64,000 bases of DNA from Paenibacillus tyrphae (GTDB lineage: Bacteria; Bacillota; Bacilli; Paenibacillales; NBRC-103111). A program made the translations under genes and the position numbers. The first letter of the stretch is position 1; every line of letters begins with the position of its first letter. The DNA is taken from NCBI RefSeq assembly GCF_024158745.1, contig NZ_JAMZAW010000007.1:186001-250000 (forward strand), read 5' to 3'. The notes beneath the pieces are model-generated. The model was not told where the DNA came from and made no database searches. It saw only the letters and a list, made by a program, of their open reading frames with translations. Shown here piece after piece: positions 17,180-24,500 of the stretch.

Positions 17180-17667
17180 TGAAAAATGAACTTAATGTTG
17201 AAAGCGCGACGAAACTAGCACAGGCTTATATTGATAAGAATTCTTTTCCATGGATAATCAATAAAACTTCGTTATCCAATCAAACGTTCTTCGATATATA
17301 CGGATATATCTGGATTGTTGAGGGAGAGATTCCTAGTACAGGAAGAACGGTAGTTTTTATTATCTCCGATGATAAAAAAATGATTGAGCTTGTGTTGTTT
17401 GGTGAAGATATATTAGATAAAATAAGTAAAACTAAACCGAAATTAGAAATAAGTCAAGCAATTAAAATCGCTCAGAGCTATATTATTAAAGAAGACATTT
17501 CTGCCGAAATTGAAACTCCTATTAGATTTTATGAAAGCGTAATGGACATACGAACGTTTGCATGGGTTATTAATATTAAGTTACCTCCTTCACCCATTGA
17601 ATTTGATGGAATAGCTTTATTTATTTCCGATGAAACCAAATCTATTGAGTTTACAAGGAATATTTAG
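17179..17667 (+). CDS. probable immunity protein for the metallopeptidase toxin, internally duplicated
   Basis: A 162-aa protein whose ATG overlaps the toxin stop (TAATG), the usual toxin-immunity coupling. It consists of two similar halves. Each starts with a helix (ATKLAQAYIDK; AIKIAQSYIIK), has a central Trp strand (IWIVEGEIPS; AWVINIKLPP) and ends in a strand of similar pattern (VFIISDDKKMIE; LFISDETKSIE). The half-unit looks like small PepSY/YrhB (Imm35)-type folds, but this is by eye. The role is inferred from position. Confidence 0.75.
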   Translation: MKNELNVESATKLAQAYIDKNSFPWIINKTSLSNQTFFDIYGYIWIVEGEIPSTGRTVVFIISDDKKMIELVLFGEDILDKISKTKPKLEISQAIKIAQSYIIKEDISAEIETPIRFYESVMDIRTFAWVINIKLPPSPIEFDGIALFISDETKSIEFTRNI

Positions 17668-17684
17668 ATGAAAATTAAGTGTAA

Positions 17685-17855
17685 CCTTTGAAAACGGACA
17701 TAGTCAACGAGTACATACAGCCAACAAACGGGCCTGTTAATAATTTTGTGCAAACCAAATTACAACTCCAACAAACCAAACACTTAAAAAACTTGACAAA
17801 CACGCTTGATAAACTTATCAAAGGCTTATTCCACTTGAACGATGGGGAGGAATGA
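17685..17855 (+). pseudogene. short effector remnant before the tRNase toxin fragment
   Basis: An open stretch without a proper start reads KTDIVNEYIQPTNGPVNNF, then a helical segment, and stops at TGA 17853-17855. It is in the same frame as the toxin fragment that follows. No family was recognised. It is probably left from an older effector C terminus. Confidence 0.35.
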
Positions 17856-18281
17856 GCCTTTTTTTCATGCTCTAAATCAGCACCAAATAAAGGGGATCGA
17901 GGATTAGAAAGACAAAATGAAGCTGCTGATGTGCTCTCAGAACAATGGTATCGTACGACAATGCTTGACGAATTTGACAATGGAAATGATTATGGTATCG
18001 ATCCCCGAAAAAGTCCAGATTTCATAATAGAGAAGTAAGTATTTGATTGCTATGCTCCTGATACAAATACACCTCTACGGTATATTCTTGATACGCTCAG
18101 AGAGAAAACTACTAAACAAGCTAGAAGAATAGTATTAAATTTAAATGACTATCCTGTTGAAAAAAGGCGTGATCTTATTGAATTTCTAAATAGTCAAACA
18201 CATAAGGATTTAAAATATTTAGATGAACTACTAATCATTGAAGGCCGTCAAGTGACTAGAGTGTACTGGAGGTTTGAGTAA
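17856..18281 (+). pseudogene. orphan CdiA-type tRNA nuclease toxin domain with one in-frame stop
   Basis: One frame runs from SKSAPNKGDRGLERQNEAAD to a TAA at 18279-18281. It is broken only by TAA at 18036-18038, between PDFIIEK and VFDCYAPD. The continuation (ARRIVLNLNDYP, then DELLIIEGRQVTRVYWRF) fits the CdiA C-terminal tRNase family of the barnase/EndoU/colicin E5-D-like group, in which 'K.vFD.y.P' carries active-site residues. There is no secretion or spike domain ahead, so it is a displaced toxin cassette. The domain could cleave tRNA if the stop were absent. Confidence 0.65.
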
Positions 18282-18282
18282 A

Positions 18283-18810
18283 ATGGATTTTAGGGTATCT
18301 ATTGGTTCTAATTTGCCTAGAGAAGCCTTGAGAAAGTTGCTTTACAATATGATATGTAATGTTTTAGTTATGGAGTTAAGTTTTTATGAGGCAGAAGTAT
18401 GGGATTGGTCTGATACTCGGAATGTGAGTATTGGCTGCACTTATTTTTCCATAAGTATTAATTTAGATGATGAGGAAGAATATCTAGAACGTTTTCGAGA
18501 AATGAATCTTGAATCGTACGGTGTGGATACGAACATTCTTATCAATATTCAATTTATAACTCGATTATTTGATATCGGGTATCTTAAATTTCTTGAATTA
18601 TTTGGAAAGCTGTTGCGGTTGAATGATCTAGACATGCTTGTAGAAAATCATTCCTCCTATCCACTAATGAAAAGAATAAAAGGGTGTTTAAAGATCAATA
18701 CCCATTCAAATGAATATCAAACCAGTTATTTAGATAAAGAAGATCTAGCACTACTGAACTATCCTTATTTAGAAGAGGATTTTTTTAAAGATAGCGGATA
18801 TAGAAGGTAA
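18283..18810 (+). CDS. probable immunity protein for the tRNase-type toxin
   Basis: A 175-aa soluble, acidic, AT-rich gene product starting two bases after the toxin remnant, with GGAGG ten bases ahead of ATG 18283. No family was recognised. It has an alternating beta pattern early (VSIGCTYFSISINLDDEEE) and a helical C-terminal half. The function is inferred from its place directly behind the tRNase domain. It remains intact although the toxin is broken, as expected if it still protects against toxin from siblings. Confidence 0.7.
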   Translation: MDFRVSIGSNLPREALRKLLYNMICNVLVMELSFYEAEVWDWSDTRNVSIGCTYFSISINLDDEEEYLERFREMNLESYGVDTNILINIQFITRLFDIGYLKFLELFGKLLRLNDLDMLVENHSSYPLMKRIKGCLKINTHSNEYQTSYLDKEDLALLNYPYLEEDFFKDSGYRR

Positions 18811-18939
18811 CTTTTCCTGTTTATTGCATAATAAAAATGACAACATCAGAGTTTGTAAATAATTTGTGTACCTTTCGTACAATATAACACCGCAATACGC
18901 CATCGAACTTTTAATGGGCAGAAATCCGCCCTTTATTTT

Positions 18940-19629
18940 TTATTCTTGATCTCTTTGAAAATCAGCTAAAACTTTATTCACAAGTTGATCGGCTTGCCGC
19001 GTTGTTTCCGGCAAACGATATTTCGGGGAGAGCTTTAATATCCATTCGCAAGCAGTTGTTAACGAAATGCGATGGCCGATGGACACGAAAATAGGTTTAA
19101 CATTATCCTGAGTTCTTAACACGGCCCCGATCACCTCGCCATGATCAACTAATGGAGAAGAAGATCCTCTTTTTATTTCGGGGTCTTGGAACTCCCCTAA
19201 TAACTTCGTTTTTCCGCATCCAATGGTAGGAAGGTCGAATAGTACTCCCAAATGACTCGCTAATCCAAATCGTCTGGGATGAGCCATTCCCTGACCGTCG
19301 CAGACGATGAGCTGCGGAGGGGTTTTTATTTGCTTGAATGCTTTGAGCAGAGGAGGAATCTCCCTGAATGAGAACAACCCTGGGATGTAAGGAAAATGAA
19401 CCGTGTCTTCCACCACAACCGATTCTACTAGACGTAATGAACTCGCTTCTAAAATAACGACTGCCGCGATTAATTTGTCACTATGTTCGCTGTACGCTAC
19501 GTCTACTCCAGCCACATAACTAACTTTTGTAAGTTGATCTTCCTTTACAATTTTTAAAGACAGCTCTTGCTGCAAATTGACTGCGTCCATTTCAGATAAT
19601 TTCCATGAATGATTCAAAACCGGTTCCAT
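18940..19629 (-). CDS. nfi: endonuclease V (deoxyinosine 3'-endonuclease)
   Basis: A 229-aa DNA repair enzyme that nicks 3' to deoxyinosine and similar lesions. Family motifs are clear: GVDVAY with the metal-binding Asp43, FPYIPGLFSFREIP (about 79-92), CDGQGMAHPRRFG with the second Asp (about 110), GCGKTKL, and a late SIGHRISL. Length is normal. It is on the opposite strand to the surrounding toxin and immunity remnants and seems a standalone gene within that island. Confidence 0.93.
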   Translation of the reverse strand: MEPVLNHSWKLSEMDAVNLQQELSLKIVKEDQLTKVSYVAGVDVAYSEHSDKLIAAVVILEASSLRLVESVVVEDTVHFPYIPGLFSFREIPPLLKAFKQIKTPPQLIVCDGQGMAHPRRFGLASHLGVLFDLPTIGCGKTKLLGEFQDPEIKRGSSSPLVDHGEVIGAVLRTQDNVKPIFVSIGHRISLTTACEWILKLSPKYRLPETTRQADQLVNKVLADFQRDQE

Positions 19630-19656
19630 ATTCGAGCCCCCAAGAAGATTGAATTT

Positions 19657-19706
19657 CTAATCGGTTTATATAGCAAGATATTCCTTTGGTTATTATAACC
19701 GATTAG
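19657..19706. repeat. long inverted repeat between nfi and a toxin remnant
   Basis: CTAATCGGTTTATA (19657-19670) and TATAACCGATTAG (19694-19706) are inverted copies, differing by one base, around a 23-base centre. It lies just upstream of the nfi start, so it may be its operator. The toxin remnant frame is recognisable only from its outer edge, so it may instead mark an insertion or recombination boundary. Confidence 0.6.
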
Positions 19707-19824
19707 ACGTCAGGGGGCGGGTAACGCCGATAATGCTTTAGTACCTCATGGTGATAATAAGCCTGTAGATATTCACTTTGGTATAAGTGAAAAAGCTCTA
19801 GAGAAGCTGGATATGATAAGATAA
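19707..19824 (+). pseudogene. C-terminal tail of a second displaced toxin
   Basis: About 38 codons end in a normal stop at 19822-19824 (GAGNADNALVPHGDNKPVDI, then FGISEKALEKLDMIR). There is no start or ribosome site, and it begins at the inverted repeat. The Gly/Asn-rich lead and position before an immunity-type gene suggest the last part of a polymorphic toxin. No specific toxin family was recognised. Confidence 0.4.
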
Positions 19825-19863
19825 AAATTATTTGCAAAACACTTAGCAGAACAGGAGGCAAAA

Positions 19864-20431
19864 ATGAAACGGTATTCTATATGAAAACGAGGGAACTTGT
19901 TCCAGGAGATGAAAAAAATATTTACCTTGATAAAATTGGAGGAGTCCCAACTCCTAAACCAGAAAAATTCCCTATTTATTTAGAAGATGACCAATATGGA
20001 TTTGTAATGCAAATCTATTGTGATAAAGAGAAGTTTTCCAATATTGAAGGGGTTTTATGTTGGCAAATATATCAAGATGGAATGAAGAAGAAATTCCAAT
20101 CATTATAGAAGTACCAACTGGTGCAGAATTGAATAGTAATAATGAAGGTACTCCTATTAATCGATTAAAAGAGCGTATCATATACTATGAAAAAGAGCTA
20201 GAACCAGATGTATTAGAGATTGGTCTTGGAATTTATAGTGATGAGGAAGAGGATAGGTATTTTTCATCAAAAATAGGTGGTGCTATTCCAGAAGATTATA
20301 TGAGTCCTGATTTTGAATATATTGGACGAATGTATGAGAGTATTTATGATGCTGATGACTATGGCTTGAATTTTGGTATTGAAGTTTTAAATCTAGCTAG
20401 AAATCGTAAAGGGAAAATGGAGTTAATATAA
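19864..20431 (+). pseudogene. DUF1963 (YwqG)-like immunity gene with frameshifts
   Basis: An AGGAGG ribosome site precedes ATG 19864, whose frame closes after six codons. The adjacent frame continues MKTRELVPGD and DKIGGVPTPKPEKFPIY to about 20050. A second shift at the GGGGTTTT run leads into MLANISRWNEEEIPIIIEVP and on to a stop at 20429-20431, with KIGGAIPEDY repeated late. The 'KiGG.P' signature and overall layout resemble DUF1963/YwqG, a family seen among immunity genes. One-base changes at two places would restore a single protein of about 185 residues. Confidence 0.5.
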
Positions 20432-20488
20432 AAACTCTCTTTCTTAAGTGCGTTTTTTATATAAAAGTTTTAGAAGGAAGAGTTGTCT

Positions 20489-20830
20489 ATGACTAGAATC
20501 AATATAACACTTCTATCTGGAAGCGCTGGTCATTTAATGACTATCAAGAAACATACGGGTTTAGGCCTATCAGAGATTAAAACTCGTATTAGTAATATCA
20601 ATCCTCTTATGGAAGTTGATTATGTGAACATTAATGAGAGGAAAAAAATGAAAGATTTTGTCGAAGATTTAATTAAACATAAAGCGAACTTCAAACTTTT
20701 TGAACAAGACGAAGATTACAAAGAAGAGTTGCCGCTTGAACACTTTATGAATAGCTTTGAACTGTCGCGACAAATTGCAGAAGATAGAGAAAAAATGGAT
20801 GAGATTTTAGTAGAAGAAGACGACGAATAA
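20489..20830 (+). CDS. small protein with an L7/L12 C-terminal-domain-like pattern
   Basis: A 113-aa protein starting at ATG 20489 behind GAAGGAAG. Residues about 3-65 follow the order of the ribosomal L7/L12 C-terminal domain: a first strand (INITLLSG), TIKKHTGLGLSEIKTRI (compare the L7/L12 'TGLGLKEAK' helix), a short loop, then a helix and final strand (ANFKLFEQ). The last 40 residues are acidic helix. It is not a ribosomal protein gene by context; it stands among immunity-type genes. Its role is unknown, perhaps immunity. Confidence 0.7.
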   Translation: MTRINITLLSGSAGHLMTIKKHTGLGLSEIKTRISNINPLMEVDYVNINERKKMKDFVEDLIKHKANFKLFEQDEDYKEELPLEHFMNSFELSRQIAEDREKMDEILVEEDDE

Positions 20831-20838
20831 AGAGAAAT

Positions 20839-20847
20839 GGGGGGGGG
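20839..20847 (+). repeat. poly(G)9 tract after an ATG, upstream of the next ORF
   Basis: Nine G residues follow the AT of an ATG at 20837. Such tracts change length easily. All three readings through it meet stops within a few codons (for example TAA at 20850-20852), so it is not a simple phase switch in the present sequence. Confidence 0.6.
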
Positions 20848-20879
20848 CCTAATACCTGTATAAAGATTTCTCAAATTGG

Positions 20880-21443
20880 TTGTACGCACGGGTAAACTGG
20901 AAATTTACAACTTTTACAGAAAAGGCGATACTTTTGCGAGATAAATTGATGACATCTATTGTTCTGTATGGTTCTATCGAGGCTCGGGAAAAGGACATAT
21001 GGGACTGGTATCAATATTCATTGAGACTAAATGAAGAGTTAGGATATGCTTCGACCCATTTGGGGATTATCGGAGATAGCTTTAAATCGGGAAAGTTAAC
21101 TACAAGGAAACGAACAGAAGCAAAGTTAAAAAAGGCGTTAGAGAATAGAGAGAGAATTGAGACCGTATCTATCTACTCATTACCTGAGGGATTTACCCAG
21201 GCGGCATTTGAATTTAATATTTTTATTTCTATGCATAGAAGCCGGAATCCGTTCATCATGGTTTCAGTCCCAAGTGCAGATTTTGGAAAATTCGATAAGA
21301 AGGAAATCATAAGGGATTTAGGGCACTTTATTACATGCAGAGAGGTTGAAGTCTTTGAACTATCCATACTAGAATGTCCTCTGATTTATGCTTCCAAGGT
21401 AAATCAAGAATCCGATTTTAAGAGTCTGAAAAAAACAGATTAA
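20880..21443 (+). CDS. immunity-type hypothetical protein with an unclear start
   Basis: A 187-aa AT-rich gene product counted from TTG 20880. The frame is open and reads protein-like from 20853 (YLYKDFSNWLYARVNWKF), directly after a stop, so the true N terminus may have been lost near the poly(G) tract. It contains a WDWYQYSLRLNEELGY helix and a beta-rich C-terminal half. The family was not recognised. Its position at the end of a run of orphan immunity genes suggests the same role. Confidence 0.6.
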   Translation: MYARVNWKFTTFTEKAILLRDKLMTSIVLYGSIEAREKDIWDWYQYSLRLNEELGYASTHLGIIGDSFKSGKLTTRKRTEAKLKKALENRERIETVSIYSLPEGFTQAAFEFNIFISMHRSRNPFIMVSVPSADFGKFDKKEIIRDLGHFITCREVEVFELSILECPLIYASKVNQESDFKSLKKTD

Positions 21444-21495
21444 ACCTCCCACCCTTTTCTAGGTGAGTTGCTTCTTATTGTCTCAACCAACAAAA

Positions 21496-21545
21496 AACGC
21501 AAACCCGGCGATTCCAACCTTGCCAGGTTTGCGTTCTTTACTTTC
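21496..21545 (-). terminator. terminator of the large surface-protein gene
   Basis: AACGCAAACC (21496-21505) pairs with GGTTTGCGTT (21536-21545), with an inner GGC/GCC pair. On the minus strand the stem is followed by TTTTTTG. Confidence 0.85.
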
Positions 21546-21548
21546 TGC

Positions 21549-24500
21549 TTATTGATCCACCGAACGAGCCCACCGCAGCAGCAGCACGGCCGCTTCCGCC
21601 CGTGTCGTATGCTCCTGCGGCGCAAAGCGCCCATTCTCCCGCCCTTGAACGAACCCGTGCTGCCTGGCGGCGGCAACATAGCCCTTGGCCCAGACGGGAA
21701 TATCCGCCGCATCCGCAAACATCGAGAGCTCCGCTTCGGGCCCCGCTTGCAAGTTAGAGGCGCGAGCCACCATTGCGATCATCTCGGCTCGTGTCACTTG
21801 CGCATCCGGGCGGAAGCTTCCGTCCTCATACCCGTTAACGATCCCGCGCTGTGCGGCAACTGATACGGCTTCGGCGGCCCAAGACGGAATGGCTTCCTGA
21901 TCCGCGAAGGCTGCCGACGCAGGAGCTGTCGATCCCGACTTGTCGAATCCCTTAGCCCGGACCAGCATCGCGATGAACTGGACCCGGGTGACCGGATCGT
22001 TCGGCCGGAACATTCCGTCATCGAACCCGTCGACGATGCCGCAGCCGGAGGCCTCCGAAACCGATGACTCCGCCCAATGTCCGGACATATCGGTAAACCG
22101 CACCTTCGCTACCGGGACGCAAGCTGCCGAAGAACCGGCAGGCTTATCGGGTACAGTCAGCTGTCGGTCGGGCACTGCCGGCTTCGGCGGCACTTTAGGC
22201 TCCTCGGCAGGAGCCGGGCCCCCTCCTCCCGCATTCCCCCCGGAAGAGGAGTCCGACGGCTGCTCCGGGGCAGCCTCTCGATGAACGCGCACCGTATAGG
22301 TCCGCACGGTTTGCCCGTCCGGCGCCGTTACCGTAATCCGAATCGTCGTCGCCCCAACCTGCAAAGCAATCGGCGCAGATGCTTCCCCGCTAAGCGCCGC
22401 CTTGCCGTTAATCGAGATCCGGGCGTTCGGGTCATAGACCGACGCCGTCACCGTCGTGCTGTCGATCGAGTGGCCTACGTTCGCTTCGTACGCGGTGATT
22501 TCACTGTCAAATGCCGGGGATAGCGCCGCGTCGGTCAGCCTTAGACCGGTTAACCCGGCGTTCGTGCTTGGCTTGCGGGTGACCTCCACCGTGTAGGCCT
22601 GCGTGCTGACGCGGTCTTGCGCAGTTACCATAATCGTGAGGCGGTTGACGCCAACCTGAAGCTCGACCGGTTGGGACGGCTGTTGGCTTACCGCTTCTCT
22701 GCCGTTAACGGTCAGCAGCGCATTCCGGTCATAGACCGATGCCGTTACCGTCATGCTCGTCACCCCATGCTCGACAGCCGCTTCATAATGAACAATGCCG
22801 CTATCGAACGCCGGGCTCAAAGTTCCCTCAGATAACAGGAGCCCGTTCAAGAGGACATTGGAGCTTGGCTTCCGGTGTACCATCACCGTATACGACTGCG
22901 TTGTGACTCCGTCTTGCGCGGTCACCGCGACCGTAATCGAATTGGCTCCCACCTGAAGCTCCACAGGCAGGATCGCCTCTCCACTTGCAAAAGATTGTCC
23001 GTTGATGCGAATCGAGGCTTCGCTGCTCACCGCTTTTGCCCGCACCGTCAGCGCGTAGACATCATTCGTGACGGTCGCCGTATAGCGCGTCGTCCCTCCT
23101 TGGAATTCCGGAGCCAGAGCCGCGTGACTCAACGTCAGCTCGCTCAATTGCACTTCGCTGGAGGGCAATCTCGTCACCTGCACGTTGTAGAGCTGAACCG
23201 TCGTTCCGTCCTGCGCCTTCACCTGAATCGTGATCGTCTGAGCTCCGACACGGAGCCGAAGCGGCCCCGAGACGGCTTCCCCGTCCTGCAGCACCAGAAC
23301 CGAAGCGTTCCCGTCAGCAGGAACGGCAGTCACCGTAGTCGCCGTCACCGAATACGGAACTTGGGCCGTGTACCGGTAAGTCGTCCCGGTGACCGTTTCA
23401 TTCAACGTCACGCCGCTGAGCTGCAAGGTGTGCAGCAATGCATTGTCCGATACAACCGTGAACGTATGGCTCGCGGAAAACGGTCCCGTATTACCGGCCG
23501 CATCCGTCGCCTGCGCCTTCACGGCGTGCGTACCTACAGCCAGGCTATCCGCCAGCGTATAGCTCCACCTGCCTCCCGCGTCGGCAGCCGTTTCCGCTAG
23601 CGGCACTTCGTCCACGTACACGCTCACCGTGATACTGGCTTCCGCCGTGCCCGCGATAGCCGGCTTCGACCGGTTCGTCACGGCGCCGTTAGCCGGGCTT
23701 GTCACGACAGGCGCCGGAGGGGCCAACGTATCTACCGTGAACCTGATCTCTGCGGATAGCGGGCTAATATTGCCGGCGGCATCCGCTGCCGTCGCCCTAA
23801 CCGTATAGATGCCATCGACGAGTGTGACAGGCGGAATAAAGGTCCAATTGCCTCCCGCATTCGCCATCACGGTGCCTGCCGGGCTTCCGTTTACGACCAC
23901 ATGGACGGTGGCATAGGCTTCAGCGGTCCCTCGAATAACCGGCTTGCTTTGTTTCGTCGCCGTACCATCGGCCGGAGCAAGGATAACCGGAGCCTCGGGT
24001 GCTTCGGTATCTACCGTAAAACGCACAGTCGCGGACGCGGGACTAATATTTCCTGCCGCATCCTTCGCCCGTACTTTGACCGCATGCCCGCCATCCGCCA
24101 GAACGTCCGGAAGCGAATAAGACCAACTGCCTCCGGCGTTTGCCGTCCCTGCTGCCGTCTCGGTTCCATCCAAATCAATGAGAAGAACTGCCCCCGCTTC
24201 GGCGGTCCCGGAGATCACCGGCCGGTTGCTGCCTGTGACAGTCCCGTCGGCTGGTCTAAGGATGACCGGGGCTGCCGGAGCTTGCGTATCCACGGTGAAG
24301 GAGACTACGGCGGACGCCTGGCTGACATTCCCCGCCGCATCCGCTGCGGTAGCTTTCAGGCTGTGCGCACCGTCAGCCAAATCCGTAGGCCACGGGTACG
24401 TCCACGAGCCGCTGCCGTCTGCGGTAGCCCTGCCGGTCGGAGCTGCGTCCAAATACAGCGCCACGGTCGCGCCCGCTTCCGCCTGACCGGTAATGAACGG

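Noticed and set aside
17675-17980. Minus-strand frame of 101 codons over the effector remnants
   Set aside because: It has no ribosome site or domain and lies opposite a frame with a clear toxin-family match.
18911-18940. GGGC/GCCC hairpin downstream of nfi as a terminator
   Set aside because: The stem is only four to five pairs and the T-rich side is on the wrong strand for nfi.
20837-20862. Phase-variable start through the poly(G) tract
   Set aside because: All three frames through the tract meet a stop within a few codons, so a length change alone would not connect it to the following ORF.
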